64,000 bases of DNA, taken from the NCBI RefSeq assembly GCF_028640845.1, contig NC_080546.1, forward strand, positions 57,857,409 to 57,921,408. Reading direction: 5' to 3'. This DNA comes from Ahaetulla prasina. Lineage: Eukaryota > Chordata > Lepidosauria > Squamata > Colubridae. The notes below the pieces were generated by a model. It was not told where the DNA came from, made no database searches, and saw nothing but the letters and a program-made list of their open reading frames with translations. The position numbers and the translations under genes were made by a program. Shown here one piece after another: positions 47,841 to 61,345 of this stretch. Within the stretch, counting starts at the first letter, position 1, and every line of letters begins with the position of its first letter.

Positions 47841-49408
47841 ACAACACATTTATAAATAATCATATAAATGTAAAAATAGTATTAAAGGTAAAATATTTAT
47901 AAAAATAAAATATACAAACCCCAGAGAATGAGTATATCCACTTCCATAGGAGAGCCATCTATATGTATCTGGTTCCCTGGGATCTTCTGGTGACAGACCT
48001 GGTAACAGCCAGATCTTAAGAAACTTCCAAACTTGTCCCATCCTAAATAAGTTAGCCTTTATTAGATGTGATGAAAGGGTCTCTGTTGCATGACTGTTGG
48101 CCTTTTCATGTCCTTGTACACCTGCAATTTCAAGATGGAGAGACTCCAGCACCGAGCTAGTGCTGGAATAGATGCGGCCTTGCCTATGGCATGTCATCCT
48201 GAAATTCAAAATATCTATTGTTCCATAGGAACCATTTTCTTAAGCCTTATGAGTCTGCCAAGTTGTGAAGAGTAACTGCTGGCTTTATTCATTTATAATT
48301 GTTAAATTATTTATCCAGTTTTCCTTATCTGTCCAGCTCCTTCTCATGTGGTTTAAATGCTTGGTCTTCAGACTGATCTTTTGCCCTGAAGTCTCCATTA
48401 AAAATAAAAGAAGTGGTAAGGAGCATTTGTCTGCTTTCCTTTCTCAGAGTGCTGCCAGTTATCTCTAGGAGCATCAGGGGCATGACTTAACTGCCATAAA
48501 ACAGAGTTAAGCAATACAGTCTCTAGGGATTGCAACTCTGCCCCAAGAAAAATTAATCATTCTGTCTGTTCTACAGACTCTAAGCCTGGGAAGGGCCTTC
48601 TGAGTTAAGAAGCTCCCTAGTGAAGAAAGGAAAACTCCTTATCTGGAAACCAGTGGGAAGGAGCAGATACTTTAAACTTTAAAGCTTTGATCAATCCAAC
48701 ACAGAGGAAGCCTTTGGCCCTCAGCACAATTAGGAATGATTCATACAACCATCAAGCATGCATTGGCCATAGGAAATTTAATTCAAATTAGATTAGATTT
48801 AGTTAGTTCCATACCTGTGGTATACACAATTTGGAACCCAGGCAGGGTATGTATGTGCTGTATGCCAACATAGTTATTATCTCAGAGGAAAATGAACCAG
48901 TTTTCTGTGACTTTTCTAGAAAGATTTTTTTTTTACTTTTCTTTCTCTTCCAGTAGTTACTCAGAATTCTAAATTATCCAATTGTTAGATTTTCCCACAA
49001 GTACATCTATAACATTTGAAGTGGTTCCGAACATGCCAATCTTGTTCTCTTATATAGCTGTGATATTTTTAACTGCATACAGAAAATTTATGTAACTACT
49101 TAAGAGTTGACCAACTGGTATATTCATATTTTGGAAACCCTTTGAATTGTATCCAATTGTATCCCATAGTTGTGTGGCCTTGATTATTGTAAATTATACT
49201 ACAACATATATTACATTTTCTATCTTGTTAGAGGAAATGTTAAAATTAAGTCAATATTTTATGTCTAATTAATCCAATTGTATAGCTTGTATAGCTAATT
49301 AATCCAATTGTATAGCTGTGGCCCTTACATAATAAGCTCAGCTCACAAATTCTTTATGTGATATCACTAGGGCATACACATTCATATGAGAACTGGTTTG
49401 GTGTGCAT

Positions 49409-49790
49409 GTAATCTTTGACTTACCACCACAATTGAGTCCAAAATTTCTGTTGCTAAGTGAGACATTTGTTTAGTGAGTTTTGCCCCATTTTATGATCTT
49501 TCTTGCCACAGTTGTTAAGGAAATCACTGCCGTTGTTACTTTAGTAACATGGTTATTATGTGAATCTGGCTTCCTCATTCACTTTGCTTGTCTGAAGGTC
49601 GCAAAAGGTGGTTATATGACTCTAAAACAGCGCAACTATCATAAACATGAGTCAGTTGGCAAGTGCCTGAATTTCAATCGTGGGTCTGTTGAAAAATACT
49701 GTGTGAAAAAGCTCATAAATCACTTTTTTACAGTGCCATTGTAACTCTGAATGGTCACCAAATAAACTATTGTAAGTTGAGGACTACTTG
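49409..49790 (-). mobile_element. Non-autonomous DNA transposon, inverted copy of the 46232 family
   Basis: The right end reads TGTAAGTTGAGGACTACTTG and the left end GTAATCTTTGACTTACC. Interior phrases such as ACAGTGCCATTGTAACTCTG are the reverse complement of those in the 46232 copy. Diverged. Confidence 0.7.
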
Positions 49791-49954
49791 TAGTGGTTAT
49801 GGCCTGAGAGACTGGAAGTTCTAGTCCCGCCTTAGGTACAAAGCCAGCTAGGTCATTCTCTCTTTTAGAGAGTGCAAACAACTTCTGAAATGTTACCAAG
49901 AAAACTGGAGGGTCTAATCCAGTTGTCTGGAATTAACGCTGACTTGAGAGAGGG

Positions 49955-49985
49955 GAGGGAGGGAGGGAGGGAGGGAGAGAGAGAA
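49955..49985. repeat. (GGGA)n simple repeat
   Basis: A short purine tetranucleotide run, GGGAGGGAGGGAGGGA and neighbours. Confidence 0.9.
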
Positions 49986-50229
49986 TGGGGAGGGAATCAT
50001 GTTTCATGGAATAAGTTATATAAAATTCCTACTCCCAGAAGTTTACAGTTTCATAGGCAGCCAAGAAAAGTCTTTATGTGTGCAATTTATATTATCTGTA
50101 CTCTGTGAATGTTCTAAAAACAATTTATTTATATCTTTCAAGTACTATATGTATGTGAATTATAACTATGTTTGCCCAATTTGAATAATAAATATGATTT
50201 GGTTATCCAGAATCCTGTGCACCAGGCAA

Positions 50230-51270
50230 ATAGAATACATAGGTTTGCAATCTCTCTCTTTGTCTCTCTCTGTCTCACTGTGTATGTGTGATTGTGTATA
50301 TGTGTGTGTGTGTATTATCTTGTAATTCAAATATGAGTCATACATTAACTTGGTTAAATTATATCAGGATTATAATGGCCTTTTTTCTACCCTGCATTAG
50401 GCTTTTCTGGAAATAATGATTTATCATCTCTGGAAGCAGAATTATTATTTCCATTATATTTCTAAACATTTTTCAAATTTTGTCTGAGTAAAGAGCATAA
50501 TTTTATGAGAACTGAACATTTCTCATATTTTGTCTCTGTAAAGAACATAATTTTAAAAGGCTTCTGAATAAACTCCCAAAATTGAGCACTCATGTTAATG
50601 GTTTTAAGTGACAGTTATACCAAAGTATGCTATTAGCAAGGGGGGAAAAAATTCTACATTACTTCTTCCACTCCAAATCTTCTTTCCGCTAGATAGCAAT
50701 GAAGCTTAACTCTTGGGCAATCTTACAGAAAGGCCTAATGCCACCGACCTATACTTTGATATACATTAGATAAATTGCTAAACACAGTCATATCACTGAA
50801 TTAAAACCAGAAGGAAGTACAGCAGGCAGCTCCCTATGGATTTAAAATCAGCCTATTCTAAAACACCCCATGTGTTCTTTAGAATAGCTATGGGTTATGA
50901 AATTTATTCTTCAAATAGATGGGGAATAATGTTCTAAATTATTGCTGGCTAAAACAAAAGTCTGTTTAGCAATATTTTTCAACAATCCGCAATGAATGTT
51001 TAAAGACAGTCTTTCTATATTGTTTGTCTCTAGTATTTGGTGAGATACTTCAGTCATCCATCAGATTTACAATGTTAAAACCAGTCATCATGTCATCAAC
51101 TTGCAATATGAAATTGACAGTATGAAAATGTCACCTGTCCTATGATATGACTGGCATGTTTTAATCTACACTCTAAAAGTGTTCCTTAATATTAACTAGC
51201 CTTCATGGATTTCAAATGCACTAATATTGATAAGCGAGAGGGGATTCTGAGGCACTGAGCAGAGATTGGA
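50230..51270. other. Intergenic sequence, nothing recognised
   Basis: A short CT and GT tract near 50250-50320, otherwise AT-rich unannotated DNA up to the LINE at 51275. Confidence 0.5.
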
Positions 51271-51274
51271 TTAA

Positions 51275-52838
51275 ATTAAATCTCAGATGTCATATCTCCT
51301 TAAGAAGCCCTCCCTGGACCCAGCTATTTTGGGTAATTATCGTCCAGTCTCCAACCTTCGCTTTGTTGCGAAGGTTGTAGAGAGTGCCGTGGCGCGACAG
51401 CTACCCCAATACCTGGATGAAGATGTCTATCTAGATCCGTTCCAGTCCGGCTTCCGACGCGGATACAGCACAGAGACAGCTTTGGTCGCATTGGTGGATG
51501 ATCTCTGGAGGGCCAGGGACAGGGGTTATTCCTCTGCCCTGGTCTTATTAGACCTCTCGGCGGCGTTCGATACCATCGACCATGGTATCTTGCTGCGCCG
51601 GCTGGGGGGATTGGGAGTGGGAGGCACCGTATATCGGTGGTTCTCCTCCTATCTCTCCGACCGGACGCAGACGGTGTTGACGGGGGCAGAGGTCGACCGC
51701 GAGGGCCTCACTTGTGGGGTCCCCGGGGATCTCTCCTGTTGTTCAACATCTACATGAAGCCGTTGGGTGAGATCATCAGTGGTTTCGGGTGAGATACCAG
51801 CAGTACGCTGATGATACTCAGCTGTACTTTTCCATATGAAGTTGTTGAAGTGCTGTCCCGGTGTTTGGAAGCCGTACGGGTCTGGATGGGGAGAAACAGG
51901 CTCAAGCTTAATCCCTCCAAGACGGAGTGGCTGTGGATGCCGGCATCCCGATTCAGTCAGCTGCAGCCGCAGCTGGCTGTCGGAGGCGAGTTATTGGCCC
52001 CAAAGGATAGGGTGCGCAACTTAGGCGTCCTCCTGGATGATCGGCTGTCGTTTGAAGATCATTTGACGGCCGTCTCCAGGAGGGCCTTCTACCAGGTTCG
52101 CCTGGTCCGGCAGTTGCGCCCCTTCCTTGATCGGGATGCCTTATGCACAGTCACTCATGCCCTCGTTACCTCTCGCTTGGATTACTGTAATGCTCTCTAC
52201 ATGGGGCTCCTTGAAGTGCACTCGGAGGCTTCAGTTAGTCAGAATGCAGCTGCGGGTGATAGAGGAGCTACCCGTAGCTCCCATGTAACACCGCTCCTCG
52301 CAGACTGCACTGGCTGCCTGTGGCCTTCGAGTGCACTTTAAGGTGTTGGTTACGACCTTTAAAGCGCTCCATGGCTTAGGACCTGGGTACTTACGGGACC
52401 GCCTGCTGCTACCACATGCCTCCCACCGACCCGCACGCCTCCCATAGAGAGGGACTTCTCAGGGTGCCGTCCGCCAAACAATGTCGGCTGGCGGCCCCAG
52501 GAAGGGCCTTCTGTGGGGCTCCCACTCTCTGGAACGAGCTTCCCCCTGGTTTACGTCAAATACCTGACCTTCGGACATTTCGTCGCGAACTGAAGACCCA
52601 TCTTTTTATTCGCGCGGGGCTGGCTTAATTGGACTTTAAAAGGGAATTTTACCAATTTTAATGGGGTTTTAATTGATGATGATTTTTAAGATCAGGCTAA
52701 TTTTGAATAAGTTTTTTAAGGGTATTTAAATTGTGTATATTTGTATTGTTGTTTTTATTTTGCCTGTGCACCGCCCTGAGTCCTTCGGGAGAAGGGCGGT
52801 ATAAAAATCAAATTAAATAAATAAATAAATAAATAAAT
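51275..52838 (+). pseudogene. 5'-truncated L2/CR1-superfamily LINE, frameshifted copy
   Basis: Same family as the minus-strand copy at 22237-24705, here on the plus strand. It starts inside reverse transcriptase (LLKKPSLDPAILGNYRPVSN, then DLSAAFDTIDHGILLRRL at 51553). The frame breaks near 51730-51835, losing the stretch around the YADD box: the DNA still shows TACGCTGATGATACTCAGC at 51800. It continues at 51836-52341 (TSRLDYCNALYMGL) and 52416-52628 (APTLWNELPPGLRQ). The 3' hairpin CACCGCCCTGAGTCCTTCGG...GGCGG lies at 52770-52800 and an (AAAT)n tail ends at 52838. Confidence 0.92.
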
Positions 52839-53258
52839 ATCCAACCTTTATAGTGTGTTATAAATATAAACTTTTAATAAATCCTACACTTCAGTTACTT
52901 AAAAATAAAGGTTAGTGTAGCACATAAGTTGTGAATTAAAGTCCATTTCTTCACTTATAAGGAGCGCAAAGCCTAGTCATACAAAGAGCTGAATCTAAAG
53001 ACTGGGACCATGAAACACAGAGGATGCTAAACAGGCCAGTGCAAGGAAACAACAATCTATTTGTAGCAAAAGCTATTATCTCAATATTTGCAATAATAAC
53101 AAACTTATTTCCCTAAAGAACTGAATTTGCCCAATTACCATGGCCAATGTTCAGAATGAGATTGGCTACTGGTGACTTTCAAAGAAGGAAAGAAGGATTG
53201 CTGAAATAGACCAGAGCAGATCTCTCTTAAATTCCCCAGGTGGATATCTATGCAAAGA

Positions 53259-54923
53259 GTGCTCCTTTTTGTTTTTAGGTATTTATAGCCACCATTTCAA
53301 AGTCTTTGTTTTTTCTAGCAAGCCTGATCATTTAGAATAGTCTCAACTATTAGATCTTTGCCTGACCCATACTAGTTATTTGAATTAGGTTGGGATCTGA
53401 CAATCATATCCAGTTCGATTCAATAGCGAAGTTCTCAAGGTGCCCAACAGCTTCTTGGTAAGCAGGACCTGGGTATGGTTGGAAAAGAGGAAAAAGGGAA
53501 AAGAGCAGAGCTCTGGTCTTTAAAAGTTTATGTCAAGTCTACATTATTCAGTATCTGAACTTTGGTGAGAGTCTTGAAATAAGGGACTTGTAATATTCTT
53601 TATTTGTTTTAAACAGGGGCACATTCAGCTCTTTATAACCTTCCCCTTAATAAACTGAGCTGCTGTTCTAATTTTAAAAACTAATTTCCTAAAGACTCAT
53701 TGTAATCTGTCCAATAGGAATTCAAGATTTTTGGATGCTTTGAAAGCCCAAAAGGATTTTTAAGACAGTGAGTAATTGTCCAGAACTTCACATCTGAATG
53801 TATGTAATAAGTATATTCAATATTTGAAATTATCAGACAAATATTCAAAAAATAAAGCAGCAGATTAATCCTAGTGTACAATATCACATATTTCATCTCT
53901 CTCATCCCATATCCTGCAGTAGTCTTTCAATAAAAAAGACAACAGAGTAAAATGAATCAAAATGATTTGACTTAAAATGCGGCTCAAAAACAATAAGAGA
54001 GGTGACAGTGTTCAAATAAGCCTTTATGCTTCTGGGCCCTTTCAACATTTTAAAATAAACTCAGTTTGACTTTGTAACCAATTAAACAGATAAGCTGTTA
54101 ATCAGAAGTCCTTGGTTAACTTGAAATGGCGCAAGAAGAGCCTTGGGGGATGTGTGATGGTAAGGTTGAACGGCAAGTTTTCTTAGCAGTTTATTTCTAG
54201 TCAGTCAGAAAACGTTGGTTTCTTTCTTCCCAAGATATAGGTTGGAATCTCGACCTTCAATCCGAACACAGGTTTGCCCGGGAATAAGACTCGTAGGACC
54301 CCGTGGGATTTCTTTCTACCAGACGGAACCTTCCCTGTTTCGCTTGAAAATCTTTCATACCAGCCTCAGGCCCGTTGAAAAGAGCCCACACGGCGAACCC
54401 CACCCCCACCCCACCCCAAACTGAAGAAGCGTCGCCCGGGATGTCGCCAGATCGGCCACATTGTAGAAGCAAATCTGCCGACTTCCTCGGAGGTTGCCCC
54501 CCCTTTTGCTTAAAGGGATTGCCTTCGCTTGTGCGCTCAGGAGTGGGTCGGCTGCTATTTGGGATACGGTGTAAAGATGCCATCTGGGCAGCTTGAAGGG
54601 GATGAATTTAAATAGCTGGAAACAAAATTAAGAGGAGGAGCGGGCAGGCTTCTCAGCTTAATTAAAAAAAAAAAGCGACTGAGCGGGAGCAGGCAGGAAG
54701 GAACAGTTACATCCTAACTAAAGTACTGTTTCGTTCTTGTGAAAATGCGAAACATAACTAGCATCCTTGGCCCGGGAGAGCCCGATTCTTCCCCTTTTGA
54801 CATCCGGCGTTGTGCTAGGAGAGACCAAGAGCTTGGAGAAGGCGGCTTTGCCTGAAAAGAGTCGGCTCAGATTACAGTACTCTGGGCAGCATTCACGTCT
54901 GGACGGGGATTGACAGCCGATGT
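53259..54923. repeat. 1665-bp tandem duplication, copy 1
   Basis: Every base from GTGCTCCTTTTTG onward recurs 1665 bp later. By eye the copies differ by about six substitutions and two short indels. The left half is AT-rich; the right half from about 54200 is CpG-rich. The shared GTGC at both outer breakpoints is a 4-bp microhomology. Confidence 0.97.
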
Positions 54924-57010
54924 GTGCTCCTTTTTGTTTTTAGGTATTTATAGCCACCATTTCAAAGTCTTTGTTTTTTCTAGCAAGCCTGATCATTTAG
55001 AGTAGTCTCAACTATTAGATCTTTGCCTGACCCATACTAGTTATTTGAATTAGGTTGGGATCTGACAATCATATCCAGTTCGATTCAATAGCGAAGTTCT
55101 CAAGGTGCCCAACAGCTTCTTGGTAAGCAGGACCTGGGTATGGTTGGAAAAGAGGCAAAAGGGAAAAGAGCAGAGCTCTGGTCTTTAAAAGTTTATGTCA
55201 AGTCTACATTATTCAGTATCTGAACTTTGGTGAGAGTCTTGAAATAAGGGACTTGTAATATTCTTTATTTGTTTTAAACAGGGGCACATTCAGCTCTTTA
55301 TAACCTTCCCCTTAATAAACTGAGCTGCTGTTCTAATTTTAAAAACTAATTTCCTAAAGACTCATTGTAATCTCTCCAATAGGAATTCAAGATTTTTGGA
55401 TGCTTTGAAAGCCCAAAAGGATTTTTAAGACAGTGAGTAATTGTCCAGAACTTCACATCTGAATGTATGTAATAAGTATATTCAATATTTGAAATTATCA
55501 GACAAATATTCAAAAAATAAAGCAGCAGATTAATCCTAGTGTACAATATCACATATTTCATCTCTCTCATCCCATATCCTGCAGTAGTCTTTCAATAAAA
55601 AAGACAACAGAGTAAAATGAATCAAAATGATTTGACTTAAAATGCGGCTCAAAAACAATAAGAGAGGTGACAGTGTTCAAATAAGCCTTTATGCTTCTGG
55701 GCCCTTTCAACATTTTAAAATAAACTCAGTTTGACTTTGTAACCAATTAAACAGATAAGCTGTTAATCAGAAGTCCTTGGTTAACTTGAAATGGCGCAAG
55801 AAGAGCCTTGGGGGATGTGTGATGGTAAGGTTGAACGGCAAGTTTTCTTAGCAGTTTATTTCTAGTCAGTCAGAAAACGTTGGTTTCTTTCTTCCCAAGA
55901 TATAGGTTGGAATCTCGACCTTCAATCCGAACACAGGTTTGCCCGGGAATAAGACTCGTAGGACCCCGTGGGATTTCTTTCTACCAGACGGAACCTTCCC
56001 TGTTTCGCTTGAAAATCTTTCATACCAGCCTCAGGCCCGTTGAAAAGAGCCCACACGGCGAACCCCACCCCCACCCCACCCCAAACTGAAGAAGCGTCGC
56101 CCGGGATGTCGCCAGATCGGCCACATTGTAGAAGCAAATCTGCCGACTTCCTCGGAGGTTGCCCCCCCTTTTGTTTAAAGGGATTGCCTTCGCTTGTGCG
56201 CTCAGGAGTGGGTCGGCTGCTATTTGGGATACGGTGTAAAGATGCCATCTGGGCAGCTTGAAGGGGATGAATTTAAATAGCTGGAAACAAAATTAAGAGG
56301 AGGAGCGGGCAGGCTTCTCAGCTTAATTAAAAAAAAAAAAGCGACGGAGCGGGAGCAGGCAGGCGAAGGAACAGTTACATCCTAACTAAAGTACTGTTTC
56401 GTTCTTGTGAAAATGCGAAACATAACTAGCATCCTTGGCCCGGGAGAGCCCGATTCTTCCCTTTTTGACATCCGGCGTTGTGCTAGGAGAGACCAAGAGC
56501 TTGGAGAAGGCGGCTTTGCCTGAAAAGAGTCGGCTCAGATTACAGTACTCTGGGCAGCATTCACGTCTGGACGGGGATTGACAGCCGATGTGTGCGCGAC
56601 TGCGTGGGTGTTCACGGGGGTGTGGGCAGAAGAGCTTCAGCACACACGTGGAAGACATCCTTTGAGTTTTTCATACACCGCGCCGAGGCCAGAAGGGAGT
56701 CTGTGAAATCAAGTTCCTTCTCCCGGGGTCTCTTTCTTAATTAAATTCCCAGAGCTGAGAGGGAGGACAACTTTAACTTGAAAGGAGCCAGCCCACCGCT
56801 GCCAGATTAAAAACTTGCCGTGACTGGCACCAGTCTTCCATATTCACTGGAGGAAAGCAGAATCTCCGGAAGTCAGTCCATTTGACTGAGAGACTCAAAT
56901 CCATCTCCAAGACGTCTTACAGGCGCAAGCGGCAGGGCAACAGCAGCGGAGAGGATGTCTAACTTGACTTGCTGGACGAAACTCGGGCTGGAGTAAGCTC
57001 CTGAGCGCCC
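54200..57010. promoter_or_regulatory. Orphan CpG-rich, promoter-like region
   Basis: The CpG-rich right half of each duplicate plus the unique stretch 56592-57010 make a discontinuous island inside otherwise AT-rich intergenic DNA, about 16-18 kb beyond FBXO8. A plausible plus-strand donor, CTGGA|GTAAGC, lies at about 56992. Short frames in it match nothing I know. It could start a non-coding RNA or be an enhancer in the interval towards HAND2; this is inference. Confidence 0.4.
54924..56591. repeat. 1668-bp tandem duplication, copy 2
   Basis: Directly abuts copy 1. Differences from copy 1 include AGAATAGTC to AGAGTAGTC, GAGGAAAAAG to GAGGCAAAAG, CTGTCC to CTCTCC, GCTTAAAG to GTTTAAAG, and a poly-A one base longer. 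The sequence to the right of 56591 follows only this copy. Confidence 0.97.
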
Positions 57011-58870
57011 TTTGATTTGAGGGAAGGAGCTGGGGGGAGGGAAGAGATTTCTTTCAGTGTTTCGAATCCCTTCCGAATAAAATTCTGGCTGAATGCAGGG
57101 GTTTATAGCAAGGTATTTGTACTCCTCTTGGGCTTGATGATCTTTGAGGGAAGGGAGAGCTTGTTATTCGGATGGCCAGGGTGCGTTATTTGTGGATAAA
57201 TGTGATTTGACTGTAAAGAAGAAGAGGAGAAGGAAGTAGATGCGGTAGTAGGTAATGTCACTTTTAATGGCTCCTGGCATGCATGCTAGCTCAGGTGTTC
57301 ATGATGAGTCAGAGTATCTTATCTGTTGCTGCTCTGTGGAAAGTCACTTTTGTCAACCAGACTGCCATTTCTTGATTATATACGGGATTTTCTCTCCCCC
57401 CCCCACTCTGATTGAATTGCAAAGCCTCATTCCTTAAAATCCAGAGTTTTTTTAATTCATATGTGCAACTGATATTGCATTTCAATCAAAACTCTGGCTC
57501 CCCCCCCATCACTAGATACCTTATATTCAAATGTCCATACAACCAAGTCAGCAAAGTTTATTGTGGTTACAAGCACACAATCTTTCTAGAATTTCATTTT
57601 TATTTATTGTCTTGCTTAGAGGCAAAGCTAGGAAATTTTGTTTAGACCATGATATAGTGAGTTATAGCTAAAAATGTGTATGTTTTTTAAAGTTGTCTGA
57701 AAAGGCGCTTCAAGATTCTGTCTGATTTGGGGGTACATGGTTAACATAACTCTTCAACAGTTTGGTTCCACTAAGATTTCCTTTGTTGCATGTAGAGTTC
57801 AGAGCTAAACCTGAACTTTGTTGCAGATGTGGGTGGGTTATGCGCCGAAAAATGAAACATATGCCATGCAGGGGTCAACAAGCTTCAGAATAATCTACAG
57901 GTTCTTCACAACACATTAGCTGGAAATAAGTACAATCTTTACTGTTTCTTGTAAGACACCTGCATTTGCACGTTACCATTATTAAAGAGAATTAAACAGT
58001 AGGATCCAGTTATTTCCAAGTACATTGTTTGCAGCAAGACTGACTTTAATGACTCTGGACTACCTCTGTTTTTAGAATTTAGACCTATCTCCTCTTGTAC
58101 TTATTCATGGCTCAGTTATGCCCTTGATTCAATGATTTTGCATTTCTCTAGTCCCTAAAATGGATTTAAAACATGGAAATATAAAAGAAGGACTAATGTT
58201 ATAAGGAAGCTTTGTTAAAAGGGATGTTGTTGTTGTTGTTGTTGTTGTTATTTGACTAATATCAATGTAATGAACATTATTGTAAACATCATGATTGTTA
58301 CTTCCTAAAATTATTTGTACCCAGACAACACACTGTTTATTTAGAAATTGAATGTTTATACGTAATAAAAATGTATTAGTAAAAGCCCCCCCCCTTTTAT
58401 CCCAGCCCCATCCAATGACAGCCTCAATGCTATAAAATATATTAAGCTATGCCTTGCCATTCATGACTTTGACAGCAAGTTAGATGGCTCAGCAGAGACC
58501 AGGAAGAGAAATGATAGAGGCAGGACAGGAATCAACAATGAGGATAGCAAATGTTATACCATTGTGGGTGGGTTTGTTTGTTTTTTGCTAAATAAATATG
58601 GGTAGATAGCACTTTAAATCACTAATAGGAAAGTGCTCTTGTGTGAAATTTAATGGCAGCTATTTCTATGGAAATGAACATTCCTTCAGGACTTTATGCT
58701 GGAATAGTTTAGCAGAGAATAATGATAGATTTATGAGACTATATAAATTAAAAGCTGTTAATTAACCTTTGATTTATTATTATTTTGTCTATTTTTTCAA
58801 GTGGGCATATTTTTACTTCCTTCTCCCTCCTTTGTTTTACAGAAGCAAGCTTATGATAATTTTATATACG
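57011..58870. other. Intergenic sequence with a (TTG)n run
   Basis: A short (GTT)n microsatellite lies at 58222-58250; otherwise no repeat family, gene or promoter-like signal that I can support. Confidence 0.5.
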
Positions 58871-58879
58871 TTTTTATCA

Positions 58880-58957
58880 TGTTTAATATTGTTAACTACC
58901 CAGAAGCATATATTGGAGGTGGGCAGTCTTATAAATCTATAAATAAATAAAATGTAA
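58880..58957 (+). mobile_element. L2/CR1-type tail relic
   Basis: GTTAACTACCCAGAAGCATA then GGAGGTGGGCAGTCTTATAA and AATAAATAAAATG is a degraded hairpin tail of the L2/CR1 kind on the plus strand. Confidence 0.55.
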
Positions 58958-59499
58958 GATGGAATACCTTGAGAGAAGTAACCAACTCAAAGTCAACCAT
59001 TGCTGATGCTTAGTGGGGATATGTATGTTCAACTGTCTGAAAGATTAAGGCTAATATTATAAACTAACCACAGGATTATTTGTCTCATATGTATTTTGGA
59101 AGCTGAGAAATTATTAGCTTGGAACTTGATTAAAAATGCTTATCATGATTAAACTATCAGAATAAGATGGGAGAAGAACTGAATTTATCTTTCCCACTCA
59201 GTTTTGGGCACATAACATATAACTCAGTTATTGTATTTCAGCTAGAACAACTGTGCTAGCATTGTTATGAGAATAAAAAATGTGTAACCGAGTCACTTTT
59301 GCTATGTTTCCGCTATGGGGAGGGCATAACTGTAATAAATAAATATCCTGGCTGTTTAATTTGCAATATACTGTATTTGTCTGAAGAAAAGTCTAGTTTT
59401 TCATCAAATAAATTATTTTTTTAATTATTTTTTTCAAATGGAGCAGAAGCACCTACTGTCTGAAAATATTGAAAGCAGATAATTTTTTTCCTGATTAAT

Positions 59500-59508
59500 C
59501 TTTATTAC

Positions 59509-59551
<43 letters not shown>
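59500..59551. repeat. (TTA)n microsatellite
   Basis: A clean trinucleotide run of about 50 bases. Confidence 0.95.
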
Positions 59552-59553
<2 letters not shown>

Positions 59554-59662
59554 TTTAACGTAAAACTCAGTCAACTGAACATTCAAAAATACATCACAAA
59601 TACCATCGACTGATGCTAATGGTTAATACCGGTTGCTGCCATTATCCTAGGTATCAACCAAG

Positions 59663-60240
<578 letters not shown>

Positions 60241-60251
60241 CTCTGATGACA

Positions 60252-60340
60252 ATGGATATCGTTGTTGTTGTTCTTCTTCTTATTATTATTATTACTACTA
60301 CTACTGCTATTACTATTATTATTATTTTACATCCAGAGAT
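60252..60340. repeat. Trinucleotide-rich tract (GTT, CTT, ATT, ACT)
   Basis: A run of interrupted trinucleotides directly next to the LINE fragment, with several low-complexity frames that are not genes. Confidence 0.85.
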
Positions 60341-60399
60341 ATTCCTTTTGCAAGTATAACATGCACTGGTGTGACTCTAGGTTGTTCCAAACCCATGCA

Positions 60400-60900
60400 G
60401 CCAATATTCGCAGAGATGCCATGGCGCCGAGGAATAATTCTCTATTAATGCTACCCTCCCTCTTCCGACTTCAAATGCCATTGTACGTGATCTCATTTTC
60501 TTCAAATATACGAAGCCAGTCCTACTAAAACGGCGGAGATAGCCGTTTCCCATGAGGTGAGCTGATGAGCTTTAACGAGTAAAGCAGACGATTCAGTCTT
60601 CTTTCAGAACGGGGAAAACAACCAACAGACTTCGCCGCGGAGCTTCCTTCCCTCTTCGCCCTCTGGCCAAGACTTCCAGAGCAAGGGACGAAGAAATGTC
60701 TACAAAAGACTCGCTTCTGTTTCTCCCTCCCGTTCCTGCTCCTTGTAGCAGGAAGTCTATACTGGGATTTTTTTACCCGCGGAACGTCTTTCCTCGATTT
60801 TCCCGACTGTATTTCTGCACAAAACAGAATGGATATGAATTACAGTACCAGCATCGTACATGTGATCTGGGGATGAGGCATGTCTTTGTTTGAAAAATCA
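60400..60900. promoter_or_regulatory. CpG-enriched unique patch, promoter-like
   Basis: About twenty CpGs in some 450 bp of otherwise CpG-poor DNA, with elements such as GGCGCCGAGG, AAAACGGCGGAGATAGCCGT and TTCGCCGCGGAG. A good plus-strand donor context, GAG|GTGAGC, occurs near 60558. No known exon recognised. Its unmethylated-looking composition suggests a promoter or enhancer. Confidence 0.35.
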
Positions 60901-61134
60901 ATCCATCATGCAGTACATTAATGCCCCTTAGGGCGAGATGGTCCTGAAAAAAAAAAGTTATCGTGTGTTTCCCACATGCATTCCTTGCTGCTCTCTGAAA
61001 GCCAGGGATCGATCCAAGGAACCGAAAATGCCTTATCTGAAGAGAGAGGCTGGGAGGGCTGGATGGAGAAGAAGCATACACTGCGGCTCTTAGCTTGCAA
61101 CCATCCATTATATAATAAATTCCAGGTGTACAGC

Positions 61135-61211
61135 TCCTTCCTTCCTTCCTTCCTTCCTTCCTTCCTTCCTTCCTTCCTTCCTTCCTTCCTTCCTTCCTTC
61201 CTTCCTTCCTT
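61135..61211. repeat. (CTTC)n microsatellite
   Basis: About 75 bases of uninterrupted CCTT repeats. Confidence 0.97.
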
Positions 61212-61261
61212 GTATTGTATTTAAAAATAACTCAAGGCAGCAAAAATATCCAACACACCTT

Positions 61262-61345
61262 TCTTCTTTCCCCTTCCCAAAACAACAACCCTGTGAAGTG
61301 GGCTGGGCTTAGACAGTGTGACTGGCCAAAGCCACCCATTTGGCT
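61262..61345. mobile_element. Old L2/CR1-type fragment
   Basis: AACAACAACCCTGTGAAGTG then GGCTGGGCTTAGACAGTGTG and ACTGGCC: the same wording as the relic at 30644. Confidence 0.5.

Noticed and set aside
54215..54596. 69-, 73- and 108-residue frames repeated in both tandem copies
   Set aside because: Identical in both copies only because the DNA is duplicated; they overlap on both strands and match no family I know.
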